Counted from the stretch's first letter, positions 28,381-38,718 are shown. The stretch: DNA of 64,000 nucleotides from Chlorobium sp. (GCA_005862225.1 SZXV01000005.1:62001-126000), one strand, 5' to 3'. The notes: generated by a model from the letters alone, not told the origin. A program made the numbers and translations.

Positions 28381-28630
28381 AAAAAAATCGTTTTATACTT
28401 TTCTCACCAATAACTGATTGTAATGTACAATTATGTAACGAAATATCCCAGTTTCAATCCAAATAAACCGGCATTTTTTTGTGCGTTCATTGAATATCGT
28501 TGGCCAGGAAATTATCTTCGTAAACCATTGTTTTCCCGTTTTTTATTGAGAAAAGTTTTTCATAAATTAGGCACTTCCAAAAAGTCAGTCATGAAAGACG
28601 GGTTTGTTTAACCTATTTTTTTATAAGGCG

Positions 28631-29674
28631 ATGAAGCATTTGCTCCCTGTACTTCTGTTCTTTATGTTCATTGTTTCGGGATGTTCCGGCCAAAAGGCTA
28701 AAGAAACAGGAAAAGCTGACTCTGTGGCACGTCCATTACAGATAGGCCTTGTTTTTGATGTGGGAGGTCGTGGCGATAAATCATTTAATGATTCAGCGTA
28801 TAACGGTCTTGAACTTGCCAGAAGCAAGCATGGGATTAATTTTATTTATGTGGAACCTCAGGGTGAAGGAGCTGACCGGGAATCAGCGTTGCGTCAGATG
28901 GCCAGCGATCCGGATGTTGGGCTGATTATTGGTGTGGGTCTTCTTTTCAGTGATGATATTACCAGAATTGCTGCTGAATTTCCCGATAAAAAATTTGTCT
29001 GCATTGACTATATAACTCAACCAAAAGTTACAATACCGGCAAATCTCCAGGGAATTGTTTTTGAAGAGAAAAAAGGCTCTTTTCTTGCAGGTGCCCTTGC
29101 AGGACTCGTGACCAAAACTAAAACAGTCGGTTTTATAGGTGGTATGGAGTCAAGCGTCATCAAAAAATTTGAAACAGGTTTTGTCAAGGGTGTTCACACA
29201 ATAAATCCTGATATCAGAGTTATTTCAGGCTATATCGGTATGACTGGAAGCGCCTTTGCCAATCCGGCCAAGGGGCGGGAGCTTGCACTTGGACAGTATG
29301 CCAGGGGAGCTGACATTATTTATCAGGCTGCCGGAGCCAGTGGTCTTGGAGTTATTGAGGCAGCAAGAGAGAGCAAGGCTTTTGTCATTTGTACCGATCG
29401 AGATCAGGAGCCGGAAGCGCCGGGGTTTGTACTATCCAGTATGACCAAAGCTGTTGACAGAGCTGTGCTGAAAACAGTTGAAAATGTTCTTGATGGAACT
29501 TTCAAAGGCGGGGGAGTATCTGTTTTTGGTCTTGCAGATCGCTATACGGACTATGTTTACAATGATAAAAACGCAGCACTGATCGGCTCCAAAAATCATG
29601 ATCAGCTCGAAGATATTCGCAATAAGTTAGTAGCAGGAAAAATTGTTGTCGATGATACCGCCGTTGTACAATGA
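28631..29674 (+). CDS. Bmp-family substrate-binding lipoprotein
   Basis: Basic-membrane-protein family binding lipoprotein; relatives bind purine nucleosides or related ligands for ABC import. The N-terminus from ATG 28631 is a lipoprotein signal with Cys18 in FIVSGCSG. Family segments include LVFDVGGRGDKSFNDSAYNG, VGLIIGVGLLFSD, KFVCIDY, GSFLAGALAGLVTKTKTVGFIGG and ADIIYQAAGASGLGVIEAA. The longer frame from TTG 28604 is rejected because it would displace the signal peptide. No permease or ATPase gene adjoins it, so it is an orphan receptor here. Confidence 0.87.
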   Translation: MKHLLPVLLFFMFIVSGCSGQKAKETGKADSVARPLQIGLVFDVGGRGDKSFNDSAYNGLELARSKHGINFIYVEPQGEGADRESALRQMASDPDVGLIIGVGLLFSDDITRIAAEFPDKKFVCIDYITQPKVTIPANLQGIVFEEKKGSFLAGALAGLVTKTKTVGFIGGMESSVIKKFETGFVKGVHTINPDIRVISGYIGMTGSAFANPAKGRELALGQYARGADIIYQAAGASGLGVIEAARESKAFVICTDRDQEPEAPGFVLSSMTKAVDRAVLKTVENVLDGTFKGGGVSVFGLADRYTDYVYNDKNAALIGSKNHDQLEDIRNKLVAGKIVVDDTAVVQ

Positions 29675-29760
29675 TGATTGCATGATCAGTCAGAAAGGAC
29701 TTGTGGTCGTTCTCCAAGCGGATAAATGCTTGATTTTTAATTGTTTGAAGAAAAATACTG

Positions 29761-30756
29761 GTGAATAATAATATTCTTGTCACAGGAGCAACTGGTTTTA
29801 TTGGGTCGAGTCTTGTTAAAAAACTGGCTGAAACTGATGATAAAATTTTCATTCTTGTTCGTAAAAGTTCTGATTTAACCTCTCTTACAGACATCCTTCA
29901 CAAGGTTCATCTTGTTTATGGTGACATTACAGACCGGTCTTCGCTGGATTCTGCCATGCAGGGAATTGACTTTGTCTATCACTCTGCAGGACTGACCTAT
30001 ATGGGGGATAAAAAGAACGCATTGCTTTACAAAATCAACGTTGATGGCACCCGCAATATCCTGCAAGCTTCAGCCATTGCCGGTGTTAAAAGAGTTGTAC
30101 ATGTCAGTTCGATAACTGCTGTTGGAATTGCCTTCAATAAAAAGCCGGTTGATGAATCAGTTATCTGGAATTTTGATACTATCAGCCTGGAATATGCCAG
30201 GACAAAACACCTTTCTGAAATGGAGGTTGCCGAAGCCGTAAAAAAGGGGCTGGATTGCGTTATTGTCAATCCGGCTTTTGTTTTTGGGGCTGGCGACATC
30301 AATTTCAATGCCGGGCGCATCATCAAGGATATCTATAACAAAAGACTCCCGTTTTATCCGCTTGGGGGTATTTGTGTGGTTGATGTTGAAATTGTTTCAG
30401 AAGCAATTATAAGCGCCATGAAAAAAGGGAAAACAGGGGAGCGGTACATCCTTGGTGGCGAAAACGTCTCATACAAACAGCTTGCTGATACGATATCACG
30501 GATTACCGGTGCTCCAAGAGTTCACTTTCCACTCCCATTCTGGACTGCAAAAATATTGAAATCAGCTCTTGATCTTTACAAGAACAAAAACCGGATATCC
30601 AAGCTTTTCAATATGTCCATGTTCAGGGTTGCTTCTCATTTCCTCTATTTTGATTCTTCCAAAGCAATCCGCGATCTTAACCTGCGATATGAATCACACG
30701 AACACAGTATCAGAAATGCCTATGAGTGGTATCGTGAAAGGAATATGCTGAATTGA
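29761..30756 (+). CDS. Extended SDR: NAD-dependent epimerase/dehydratase-like
   Basis: A 331-residue extended short-chain dehydrogenase/reductase. The Rossmann motif VTGATGFIGSSLVKKL is at the N-terminus; HSAGLTYMGDKK, VHVSSITAVG and the catalytic Tyr-x3-Lys (EYARTKHLSE) follow, with NPAFVFGAGD. It resembles dihydroflavonol-reductase-like/3-beta-HSD-like and hopanoid-associated epimerases; substrate is unknown. The start is GTG at 29761, directly before NNNILVTGATG. It lies alone between a lipoprotein and a methyltransferase on the opposite strand. Confidence 0.82.
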   Translation: MNNNILVTGATGFIGSSLVKKLAETDDKIFILVRKSSDLTSLTDILHKVHLVYGDITDRSSLDSAMQGIDFVYHSAGLTYMGDKKNALLYKINVDGTRNILQASAIAGVKRVVHVSSITAVGIAFNKKPVDESVIWNFDTISLEYARTKHLSEMEVAEAVKKGLDCVIVNPAFVFGAGDINFNAGRIIKDIYNKRLPFYPLGGICVVDVEIVSEAIISAMKKGKTGERYILGGENVSYKQLADTISRITGAPRVHFPLPFWTAKILKSALDLYKNKNRISKLFNMSMFRVASHFLYFDSSKAIRDLNLRYESHEHSIRNAYEWYRERNMLN

Positions 30757-30758
30757 AA

Positions 30759-31547
30759 TTATCGCTTTTGACAAAAGATCATCATTCTTGGTGAATCGTT
30801 TTTCAGGAATGGTTCACCGTCATAGTTGCCGACGATAGAGCTTACGGCAAATCCCTCTTGCTGAAGCATTGCAAGAATCTCCTCTTCGTTATAGAGCCGG
30901 ACTGATTCCCTGAAGGTGATTGTTTCACCCGAAGGTGAGCTGATAGTCATGCGTTTTACTATTCTGTTGTCATGTAATTCACGATCTTCATACACGGCAA
31001 GCTCTCCGACAGTTCGTCGTGACTGAGCCACCAGATTGTTGGCAAGGTGGAGAGGATTAAGAAGATCAAGCACATACCACCCACCACGTTTAAGCAATTT
31101 GTAAACTCTTTGAAGGACAAGCTGATCATCTTCCTTCATATCGAAATAGCCAAAGCTGGTAAAAAGCTGAACCACAAGATCATAGAGGCTGTCAGACTGA
31201 ATGTCTCTCATATCGCAACAAGTCCAATCTATCGACAAAGAACTTTCTGACGCAGCTTTACGGGCCTCCTCCAGGAGAAATGGTGAAAGATCGTTGCCTG
31301 TGACACTGTAGTCAAGTCGGGCGAGTTCAAGTGCGTGACGTCCAGCCCCACAGGCCATATCAAGGACAGATAATGATGATGGCTCTTTCAGGTTAAAACC
31401 AGATATTGAAAGAATGGTATGAATACAGCGGGCAGCCTCTGCATGATCCCGGTGGCTGTATAATTCAAGATACAGTGGATGATTAAACCACTCTTCAAAC
31501 CAGTTGCAACCCACCTCTTTTCCTTGGGAATCGAGCAGTTCTGACAT
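30759..31547 (-). CDS. Class I SAM-dependent methyltransferase
   Basis: Rossmann-fold methyltransferase with motif I LDMACGAGRHALELARL and acidic follow-on VTGNDLSPFLLEEARK. The 262-residue frame from ATG 31547 (MSELLDSQGKEVG) is preferred: the upstream ATG 31592 lies inside a terminator-like hairpin and would add a hydrophobic stretch unlike the family. Substrate cannot be predicted. Its stop is 2 bases from the SDR gene's stop (convergent). Confidence 0.82.
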   Translation of the reverse strand: MSELLDSQGKEVGCNWFEEWFNHPLYLELYSHRDHAEAARCIHTILSISGFNLKEPSSLSVLDMACGAGRHALELARLDYSVTGNDLSPFLLEEARKAASESSLSIDWTCCDMRDIQSDSLYDLVVQLFTSFGYFDMKEDDQLVLQRVYKLLKRGGWYVLDLLNPLHLANNLVAQSRRTVGELAVYEDRELHDNRIVKRMTISSPSGETITFRESVRLYNEEEILAMLQQEGFAVSSIVGNYDGEPFLKNDSPRMMIFCQKR

Positions 31548-31584
31548 ATCAATGAGGATCAAAAAGTAAAAAAGCAAGCGGAAC

Positions 31585-31606
31585 GGGGGCATGCAGTGAT
31601 GCCCCG
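31585..31606 (-). terminator. Terminator-like hairpin after the 64-residue gene
   Basis: GGGGCAT (31586-31592) pairs with ATGCCCC (31599-31605); read on the minus strand the stem is followed after about ten bases by a run of T. It lies just downstream of the small gene at 31625-31819. Confidence 0.65.
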
Positions 31607-31624
31607 CTCAAGGATCCTGTATGC

Positions 31625-31819
31625 TTATTTTGCGTAATCGGTAATTGCTTTTGCAAGAATTACCTGGTCATTTTCTCCATTCGGGATTCGGACGTTTTTT
31701 TCAATGAATTTCCATGCATTTGTTTTTTCTGACTTCACAGAAAAAATAAGTTTCGCGCATTTAAAATCACTGGTGCCCGATTTTTTGCCTTTATCTGCAA
31801 ATGTTTGCTTTTTTGCCAT
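31625..31819 (-). CDS. Small 64-residue protein of unknown function
   Basis: Encodes a lysine-rich 64-residue protein (MAKKQTFADKGKKSGTSDFK, one cysteine, then KLIFSVKSEKTNAWKFIEKN and a short acidic/aliphatic end). No domain is recognised. It looks genuine because of its compact, charged composition, the clean terminator-like hairpin behind it and the absence of any overlapping gene. A small nucleic-acid- or ribosome-associated role is possible but unsupported. Confidence 0.65.
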   Translation of the reverse strand: MAKKQTFADKGKKSGTSDFKCAKLIFSVKSEKTNAWKFIEKNVRIPNGENDQVILAKAITDYAK

Positions 31820-31943
31820 GACTCGTAATGTAGTTCGATTGGGTTAAAACACGGTGCTTTTCTTTACTGCATTTGTAATGAAAAATGTATGTTAAGTTAA
31901 TAAAAAAAATTCCGACAACCAAGCTCTTATCCGCATGAAATGC

Positions 31944-33272
31944 TTACAACTGTTCTGATTCAATGAGTAGTCCCTTATGGAAGATCCCGATCGCTTTTCC
32001 CTTCAGGGAGCGGTCAATAAATGGAGTGTTTGATGATTTAGATTTCAACGAATGTAAAGTGACGTTCCAACTTGCCTCAGGATCAATAATTGTAAAATTG
32101 GCATTTTCTCCGGGTTGAAATAAAATCGGTTTGAGTTTCATGATAGCTCTTGGGTTGACCGACAAGAGTTCGATTGCGCGATTCATGGTAATGACATGTT
32201 TATCAACCAGCTCTGTCATGGTTAATCCCAATGAAGTCTCAAGGCCAATAATCCCGAATGAAACCTGATCAGGAGGGCACTCTTTTTCATGAGAGGCATG
32301 AGGAGCATGATCTGTGGCAATGGCATCAATTGTCCCGTCTGCAATCCCTTCAAGCAGAGCTTCACGGTTTTCTTTTGATGAAAGAGGAGGTTTCATGATA
32401 TAGTTACCTTTTCGTTCGGCCATAAAAAGATCCTCATCACAAAGAGTAAAATGGTGAGGGGTGACTTCACAGGTAACCTGGAGTCCTTCGCTTTTTGCCT
32501 TACGGACAAGATCAAGCGCCGTTTTGGTGCTGATATGTGCAACATGATAACGAGGTCTGATGGTCGGGTCGAGCAGCTTGTGTTCCTCAATATAGCGCAT
32601 CAACAGCAGGTCTCGGTTCAGCATTATGGCTTCTGATACATCCGGAATGCCCTTAAGGCCCAGTTTGGTCGAAAAAAGACCCTCATTCATGATTGCGTCA
32701 ATGGTAAGCGATCGATCTTCACAATGCTGAATAATGAGCAGATCAAAATTTAAAGCGTATTCAAAGGCCAGCCGCATGATCTGACTGTTCTGAATAGCAG
32801 AACCATCATCAGAGACCGCCGTCACTCTGCATGAGCTGAACTGACCGAATGGCGCAAGATGTTCTCCCTTGCTTCCTGCGGTCATTGCTCCAATAACTTC
32901 GATATCGATGGGAAGCCTGGTCGAATGATGATGGAGGTAGGCAACACCAAGCGGACTGTCAATAACAGGTTTTGTGTTCGGCATAAGAGCCACACCGGTA
33001 AAACCACCTGCAAGTGCTGCCTGAGCGCCGCTTTCAAGAGTTTCCTTGTACTCCTGACCTGGCTCCCTGAAATGGCAATGCATATCAAAAAGTCCCGGGA
33101 CAAGTATTTTTCCCCGAAGATCAATAACTCTGTCATCTGGCAATGGAACAGGCACTTCATTGCCGTAAAAAACTTCCTCAATGAGCCCGCTGTTACTCAC
33201 TTTAATCGTTCCTGTGAGATCAAGCTGTTCGAGAGGATTAAGAAGGCGTGCCTGTTGAAAAATATAACTCAT
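31944..33272 (-). CDS. pyrC: Dihydroorotase
   Basis: Zinc amidohydrolase of pyrimidine synthesis that cyclises carbamoyl-aspartate to dihydroorotate. Metal-site motifs are visible: DMHCHFREPGQEYKET near the N-terminus, QHCEDRS, HVAHIST and ATDHAPHASHEKE near the C-terminus. I start at ATG 33272 (MSYIFQQARLLNPLEQ, 442 residues), which puts the usual short amidohydrolase lead-in before VPGLFDMHCHF; the frame open to 33392 would add 40 residues that look unrelated. It stands alone, divergent from the cyclo-ligase gene. Close length and motifs fit class I dihydroorotase (PyrC/AllB-like). Confidence 0.92.
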   Translation of the reverse strand: MSYIFQQARLLNPLEQLDLTGTIKVSNSGLIEEVFYGNEVPVPLPDDRVIDLRGKILVPGLFDMHCHFREPGQEYKETLESGAQAALAGGFTGVALMPNTKPVIDSPLGVAYLHHHSTRLPIDIEVIGAMTAGSKGEHLAPFGQFSSCRVTAVSDDGSAIQNSQIMRLAFEYALNFDLLIIQHCEDRSLTIDAIMNEGLFSTKLGLKGIPDVSEAIMLNRDLLLMRYIEEHKLLDPTIRPRYHVAHISTKTALDLVRKAKSEGLQVTCEVTPHHFTLCDEDLFMAERKGNYIMKPPLSSKENREALLEGIADGTIDAIATDHAPHASHEKECPPDQVSFGIIGLETSLGLTMTELVDKHVITMNRAIELLSVNPRAIMKLKPILFQPGENANFTIIDPEASWNVTLHSLKSKSSNTPFIDRSLKGKAIGIFHKGLLIESEQL

Positions 33273-33537
33273 GGCTTTAGTCTGATAGGGGTGAAGGGCC
33301 TTTTCCTCTTCACTATTGTTAAAAATCAGCGCTGCATTTGTTTGCAAAGATACAACAAATAATGGATAAGCTGGTGCAGGAGCAGGCTTCATCGTCTCTG
33401 AAATATTCTCAATGTGTCAACCAGTACGTTCGGTTGGGGAAATGCTTTATTTGAGAGCATTTATAGAGAGAACAAACTCTATTTTACTATTTTACCCTTC
33501 ATAAGGCAATGAATCATGAGCATTGAAATATTTCCCA

Positions 33538-34146
33538 ATGGATCGGGAAGCAAATATAAGCGTTACAAAAGCTGAATTTCGGGTCAGGATGATTGCCCGA
33601 AGGCGCTCCATACCTGAAAAATCGAGGATGGATTCAAGCGCTGCCATTGCAGATCATCTTGTTTCTCTGCCTGAAGTTATACTTGCGCATCATATTCATC
33701 TGTATCTTTCTATGACAAGGCAGGCTGAGGTATGTACGGAATTTCTTGTAGAACGGCTGACAGCAATGGCTAAAAAAATATCGGTACCGGTTATTCGGGA
33801 TGGCCTTCTCTATTCCGCACTATTCCATCAGGGGGATGCCGTTGTGCAAGCGCCATTTGGTCAGCCTGAACCAGCAGAGCTCACTCTTGCAGATGAATCA
33901 CATCTGGATGTTGTTTTGCTTCCGCTTTTGGCCTTTGATGATCAAGGATATCGTCTTGGATATGGCAAAGGCCATTATGACCGTTTTTTGCGACGACTTT
34001 CAGAACAAAAGGTAAATCCCTTTCGAATCGGGCTCTCTTTTTTTACACAAAAGGTTGAGACAGTCCCTGTCGATATCTGGGATGAACCTCTTGACGCAGT
34101 GGTTCATGAACACGGAATTATTCGATACTTTTCATCTGATTTTTGA
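33538..34146 (+). CDS. 5-formyltetrahydrofolate cyclo-ligase family protein
   Basis: ATP-dependent enzyme converting 5-formyl-THF to 5,10-methenyl-THF. The 202-residue product has the N-terminal [16 protein letters not shown] and the ATP/folate-site stretch [15 protein letters not shown] with [19 protein letters not shown] before it. ATG 33538 is chosen; TTG 33523 would add five residues. It ends 8 bases before the ppk start and may be cotranscribed with ppk, rpiB and the CBS gene. Confidence 0.9.
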   Translation: MDREANISVTKAEFRVRMIARRRSIPEKSRMDSSAAIADHLVSLPEVILAHHIHLYLSMTRQAEVCTEFLVERLTAMAKKISVPVIRDGLLYSALFHQGDAVVQAPFGQPEPAELTLADESHLDVVLLPLLAFDDQGYRLGYGKGHYDRFLRRLSEQKVNPFRIGLSFFTQKVETVPVDIWDEPLDAVVHEHGIIRYFSSDF

Positions 34147-34154
34147 TTTTTACT

Positions 34155-36296
34155 ATGCATACTGGTAATGAAAACAACACCATTGGAGCTATTCCATCAC
34201 AGGATTTTCTGGATACATCACTCTATGTCAACAGGGAATTAAGCTGGTTTTGTTTCAATCAACGGGTGCTTGAAGAGGCTCTGAATCCTGATGCGCATCC
34301 ACTACTGGAGAGAGTCAAATTCATCTCGATTTTCAGTTCAAACCTTGATGAGTATTTCATGATCCGTGTTGCTGGTATTGAAGATCAATATGAAGCTGGT
34401 ATTCAGGACAGAACAATTGACGGCCATACCCCCTATGAGCAGCTCGCAAAGATTCGCTCAATTGTTCTGCAGCAACTCAGACAACGAAATGAGTGCTTTT
34501 ATCATGATCTGATACCAGCGCTACAAAGAGAGAAGATCGAGTTTCATAAAGTTGCTGAATTATCAGCAACCCAACAGCGGGCTTTGAGCCACTATTTCCG
34601 CAAAGAGATTTTTCCGGTTCTTACTCCTTTGGCTTTCGATACAGGCCATCCATTTCCATTTATGTCAAACCTTTCCCTTAATCTCGCTATTGAGCTGGAA
34701 GATGAAGAGAACAAGGCACTGAAGTTTGCCCGTGTGAAGGTGCCGAGTATCCTGCCGAGATTGCTTCGCCTCAATAATATAAGAGGCTTTCATGATGATG
34801 ACGGAATTATCCGGTTTATCTGGATAGAAGATCTTATTGAAAGCAATCTTGCGCATCTCTTTCCAAAAATGAGGATTATTCAGTCTCACCTGTTCAGATT
34901 GATTCGCGATGCTGATATTGAAATAGAAGAGGATGAAGCTGGAGATCTGCTGAAGACTATTGAACAGGGGCTCAGGTCAAGCCGCTATGGCAAGGTTGTT
35001 CGACTTGATATTTCTTCTGAAATGCCTCTTTCTGTCAGAAAATTACTGATCCAAAATCTGGGAATCGCAGAAAGAAATATGTATGAAATAGATGGTACGC
35101 TTGGACTTGGCTGCCTGATCGATCTTTTGAAAATAGAACGACCGGATTTGAAAGACGAACCATTTATTCCCTATAACCGCTTTGAGGAGGAGTCAGCCGC
35201 ACATATCTTCAGCATGATAAAGGCCAAAGATATTTTACTTTATCACCCTTATGACTCGTTTCAGCCAGTCGTAGATTTTCTCAATCAGGCGGCTCTTGAT
35301 CCAGATGTTCTGTCAATAAAACAAACACTCTACAGGGTTGGAAGCAATTCGCCAATTGTTGAGGCATTAATGAACGCGGCTGAAGAGGGTAAACAGGTGG
35401 CGGTGCTTGTAGAGCTCAAGGCAAGATTTGACGAAGAGAACAACATTGTCTGGGCTCGGGCGCTTGAGGATGTCGGAGTACATGTTGTGTACGGTCTCCC
35501 AAGGTTGAAAACACATGCCAAGCTTACACTTATTGTGCGGAGGGAACAACACAAGCTGAAAAGGTATCTGCATCTCGGCACAGGAAACTACAACCCTGTA
35601 ACCGGAAAAATTTATACAGATTACAGCCTTTTTACAACGAATGAGCAACTGGCCAACGATGTCGCAGAACTTTTCAACGCATTGACCGGATATTCAAAAC
35701 ATACTGGTTACAGAAAGCTGTTGGTATCACCAATCAACACCCGGAAAAGGATCATTGAGATGATTGAGCGGGAGGCCGAGTGGATGTGCAAGGAAAAGAG
35801 TGGACGAATAATCATGAAAATGAACGCTCTGGTTGATGCTCAAACTATTCGGGCACTCTACAGCGCATCTTGCGCAGGCGTCAGGATAGATCTGATCGTT
35901 CGTGGAATATGCTGCCTGAAGCCAGGTATTGTCGGAGTGAGTGAAAATATTCGGGTCATCAGCATCATCGGACGTTTTCTTGAACACAGCAGGGCATATT
36001 ATTTTCATAACGGTGGCAAGGAGGAGCTGTTTCTCGGCAGTGCGGATATCATGCCAAGAAACCTTGACGATAGGGTTGAAGCTCTTTTTCCTGTTTTCGA
36101 TAAAGCACTTATTAAAACGGTAACTTCCGATCTTGATCTGATTCTCCGTGATAATGTCAAGTCATGGGAGATGAACAGCGACGGAAATTACTCACTGATT
36201 GTTAATGATGCTCAGCCAGTAAACAGTCAAGCACTCTTTTTATCCAGGTCTTCACAGAAAAAAGCGTCATTTAAATTTAACGTTAACGAATTATGA
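34155..36296 (+). CDS. ppk: Polyphosphate kinase 1
   Basis: Makes inorganic polyphosphate from ATP, reversibly. The 713-residue product begins with the PPK N-terminal domain ([30 protein letters not shown]), and the catalytic region includes the [17 protein letters not shown] motif, [20 protein letters not shown] and the phospho-histidine segment [15 protein letters not shown]. The C-terminal part has RGICCLKPG and [23 protein letters not shown] 34155 is preferred to a TTG 12 bases upstream. It overlaps rpiB by 4 bases (ATGA), so the two are translationally coupled. Confidence 0.95.
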   Translation: MHTGNENNTIGAIPSQDFLDTSLYVNRELSWFCFNQRVLEEALNPDAHPLLERVKFISIFSSNLDEYFMIRVAGIEDQYEAGIQDRTIDGHTPYEQLAKIRSIVLQQLRQRNECFYHDLIPALQREKIEFHKVAELSATQQRALSHYFRKEIFPVLTPLAFDTGHPFPFMSNLSLNLAIELEDEENKALKFARVKVPSILPRLLRLNNIRGFHDDDGIIRFIWIEDLIESNLAHLFPKMRIIQSHLFRLIRDADIEIEEDEAGDLLKTIEQGLRSSRYGKVVRLDISSEMPLSVRKLLIQNLGIAERNMYEIDGTLGLGCLIDLLKIERPDLKDEPFIPYNRFEEESAAHIFSMIKAKDILLYHPYDSFQPVVDFLNQAALDPDVLSIKQTLYRVGSNSPIVEALMNAAEEGKQVAVLVELKARFDEENNIVWARALEDVGVHVVYGLPRLKTHAKLTLIVRREQHKLKRYLHLGTGNYNPVTGKIYTDYSLFTTNEQLANDVAELFNALTGYSKHTGYRKLLVSPINTRKRIIEMIEREAEWMCKEKSGRIIMKMNALVDAQTIRALYSASCAGVRIDLIVRGICCLKPGIVGVSENIRVISIIGRFLEHSRAYYFHNGGKEELFLGSADIMPRNLDDRVEALFPVFDKALIKTVTSDLDLILRDNVKSWEMNSDGNYSLIVNDAQPVNSQALFLSRSSQKKASFKFNVNEL

Positions 36297-36721
36297 AAAT
36301 TGCAGTTGGAAGTGATCATGCCGGATTTGAATTCAAAAAAGGGGTGCTTGCATGGCTTGAACGTAACGGTTATCAGTTCAACGATATGGGGCCTTATGAT
36401 GAGGGATCGGTAGATTATCCTGATTATGCCCGAAAAGTTGCAAGTTCCGTTGCTTCAGGAGAGTGCAACTCTGGAATTCTGCTTTGTGGTACCGGTATAG
36501 GTGTTTCGATTTCTGCCAACAAAATAAAGGGTATTCGTGCGGCACTTGCTTGCAATCCAGAATTTGCCACCCTTGCCCGGCAGCATAATAATGCCAATAT
36601 TATCTGTTTCTCGGCACGTTTTACCGATATGGCAACAATTGAGCAAAGCCTTTCAAACTGGTTTAACACTGATTTTGAAGGAGGAAGGCATCAACAAAGG
36701 GTGAATAAAATTGAGCAATGA
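36293..36721 (+). CDS. rpiB: Ribose-5-phosphate isomerase B
   Basis: Interconverts ribose-5-phosphate and ribulose-5-phosphate (pentose phosphate pathway). The 142-residue protein has the RpiB hallmarks [11 protein letters not shown] at the N-terminus, YPDYARKVA, and the active-site [18 protein letters not shown] followed by [12 protein letters not shown]. It overlaps ppk upstream and the CBS gene downstream by 4 bases each, so the three are probably expressed together. Confidence 0.95.
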   Translation: MKIAVGSDHAGFEFKKGVLAWLERNGYQFNDMGPYDEGSVDYPDYARKVASSVASGECNSGILLCGTGIGVSISANKIKGIRAALACNPEFATLARQHNNANIICFSARFTDMATIEQSLSNWFNTDFEGGRHQQRVNKIEQ

Positions 36722-37395
36722 TTGTAAGTGAATTAATAGCTGATAGTCTTGATACAACCTCTCCGGTTTTTGGGAGTGCAGAGCTGGTTGAGCAGGTTTT
36801 TTCACTGATGCAGCGGAGGGGGGTTGAATACGCTCCGGTACTGCACGAAAGGCAAGTAGAGGCCGTGGTATCTCTCTCTGATCTTTTGCCGTTACAGAAG
36901 TCAAATAAACCGCTCAAAGAACTGAAACTTAAAAAAGCCGAAAGCATCGGGCTTCATGAGCACCTCTTTGATATTTTTCCGAAGGTATGTTCACTGCCTG
37001 GCACAATTATTCCAGTATCTGATAAAGATGGGCACTTTGTTGGTGTTGTAGATAAAACGCTATTCTTTAAACAGATTGGCGCTGTTTTTCATTTGGGTGC
37101 AGAAGAGGTGACCCTCGAACTTGATGTTCCGTTTTATGACTTCAAACTTTCAGAAGTTGTAGCGACACTCGAAAAAAACGACGCCACCGTTTTGAGCTTC
37201 GGCATGTATGAGACAGTTGTGCCCGGCAAAGGCAAGGTTATTACCTTCAGGCTTCAAACTCATGACCTCTTTCGTCTGATCAAAAATTTTGAAAATTACG
37301 GCTATCAGATTCGATATGCATCACCTTTGTTCAAAGAAAAAGATGATGAAATGAGAGAAAAAGCATTGGAAGTTATGCGTTTTATGGAGATGTAG
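36718..37395 (+). CDS. CBS-domain protein with C-terminal ACT-like region
   Basis: A 225-residue soluble protein. Residues 1-120 resemble a CBS pair (QVFSLMQRRGVEYAPVLHER, FPKVCSLPGTIIPVSDKDGH, FVGVVDKTLFF), usually a sensor of adenine nucleotides or similar ligands. The C-terminal half (about 130-210) looks like a small ACT-like fold (PFYDFKLSEVVATLEKNDAT). No catalytic domain is seen. Cotranscription with ppk and rpiB suggests energy- or phosphate-linked regulation, but this is inference. Confidence 0.75.
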   Translation: MIVSELIADSLDTTSPVFGSAELVEQVFSLMQRRGVEYAPVLHERQVEAVVSLSDLLPLQKSNKPLKELKLKKAESIGLHEHLFDIFPKVCSLPGTIIPVSDKDGHFVGVVDKTLFFKQIGAVFHLGAEEVTLELDVPFYDFKLSEVVATLEKNDATVLSFGMYETVVPGKGKVITFRLQTHDLFRLIKNFENYGYQIRYASPLFKEKDDEMREKALEVMRFMEM

Positions 37396-37492
37396 GGCTT
37401 TTAACCGGTTATCAATCATACCGGAAAAATATAGTGCATGGGTGGTCATTGACATCCAAAAAAAATGGCAAATTGAAAACGTTAAGGGTAGC

Positions 37493-38716
37493 ATGAATAC
37501 AGAATCCTCATTCGATTTTTCCGGCCAGATTCGGGCAAGAGCGGCAGAAGTTTTTTCGGAAGTTGTCTCTTTGCGCAGGGAGATTCATCGTCATCCCGAA
37601 CTCTCTTACGAAGAGGTAAAAACCACAGCTCTTATTACCGATTTTCTTCTTCATCTCGGCATCACACCTGAACCGCCAATGCTTCACACCGGGGTTGTGG
37701 CAGTGATCAGGGGAGGGAAAAAGGCCTCTTCCGGACATCATCTGGTTGCATTACGTGCGGATATTGATGCGCTGCCTCTTAACGAAGAGAATCAACACGG
37801 CTTCTGTTCTGTTGAGTCAGGAAAAATGCATGCCTGTGGTCATGATATGCACACCGCAATGCTTCTTGGCGCAGCAAAAATTCTTTCAGAAATGAAAGAA
37901 CAGTTGCCTGGCGATGTGCTTCTCATTTTTCAGCCAGCAGAGGAAAAAGCTCCTGGTGGTGCCAAACCATTTCTTGAAGCTGGTCTTTTCGAAAGATTCA
38001 AGCCATCAGTTATTATCGGCCAGCACTGTTTTCCCAATGTTGAGACCGGAAAAGTTGCTTTGTGCAAGGGAAGTTTTATGGCCGCAGCAGATGAACTTTA
38101 TTTTAAAGTAACAGGACAGGGTGGTCATGCTTCAGCTCCTCATAAAGCGGCTGATCCTGTTCTTGCCGCAGCTCATATTATTACCGCTGCACAGCATCTC
38201 GTCAGTCGAGTTGCTCCTCCCCATGAACCAGCAGTTGTTTCGATAGCGTCAATTCATGGCGGCAATGCCACGAATGTAATTCCAAGACAGGTGACCATGT
38301 CAGGAACGATGAGAACTATGAATGAGGAGCTGCGATCTCTCCTTCAGGAAAGACTTTGCCTGATGGTCGAACATGTTGCCGCAGGACTTGGTGTTGAGGC
38401 TGAAGTGGAAATCAGGAAAGGGTATCCGGTGCTTTTTAACAATCCTGATGTGACTGAAAAAGCTGAGATGATTTGCACCGAGTATCTTGGCAGCACAAAT
38501 GTGCTCACGAGTGAACCCATCATGACCGCTGAAGATTTTGCTTATTACCTTCAGGAGTGTCCGGGGACTTTCTGGCAGATCGGAACTGGAGTTGAAAATA
38601 AAGACAAAAACAACACCTTGCACTCGCCAACCTTCAATCCTGAAGAGCGTTCTCTCGAAACTGGAAGCGGCCTGCTTGCATACGCCGCATTCCGGTTTCT
38701 TGAGCTTCTAAACTGA
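37493..38716 (+). CDS. M20D amidohydrolase (hippurate/IAA-amino acid hydrolase-like)
   Basis: Zinc-dependent amidohydrolase that cleaves N-acyl amino acids or similar. The 407-residue product shows LRREIHRHPELSYEE, the metal-site HACGHDMHTAMLLGAA, the catalytic-Glu region IFQPAEEKAPGGAKP, a dimerisation domain and TAEDFAYYLQECPG near the C-terminus. ATG 37493 with AAGGG upstream is preferred over a GTG at 37442. True substrate is not predictable. It is followed, convergently, by the aldolase gene. Confidence 0.88.
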   Translation: MNTESSFDFSGQIRARAAEVFSEVVSLRREIHRHPELSYEEVKTTALITDFLLHLGITPEPPMLHTGVVAVIRGGKKASSGHHLVALRADIDALPLNEENQHGFCSVESGKMHACGHDMHTAMLLGAAKILSEMKEQLPGDVLLIFQPAEEKAPGGAKPFLEAGLFERFKPSVIIGQHCFPNVETGKVALCKGSFMAAADELYFKVTGQGGHASAPHKAADPVLAAAHIITAAQHLVSRVAPPHEPAVVSIASIHGGNATNVIPRQVTMSGTMRTMNEELRSLLQERLCLMVEHVAAGLGVEAEVEIRKGYPVLFNNPDVTEKAEMICTEYLGSTNVLTSEPIMTAEDFAYYLQECPGTFWQIGTGVENKDKNNTLHSPTFNPEERSLETGSGLLAYAAFRFLELLN

Positions 38717-38718
38717 CA

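Noticed and set aside
28423-28611. 62-residue frame before the Bmp lipoprotein gene
   Set aside because: No homology-like features or good start site; ends inside the lipoprotein's upstream region.
29675-29760. Dyad-rich stretch after the Bmp gene as a terminator
   Set aside because: Only short, imperfect pairings without a GC stem or T-run.
32859-33362. 167-codon frame antisense to dihydroorotase
   Set aside because: Covers the conserved N-terminal coding part of pyrC and has no protein-like motif.
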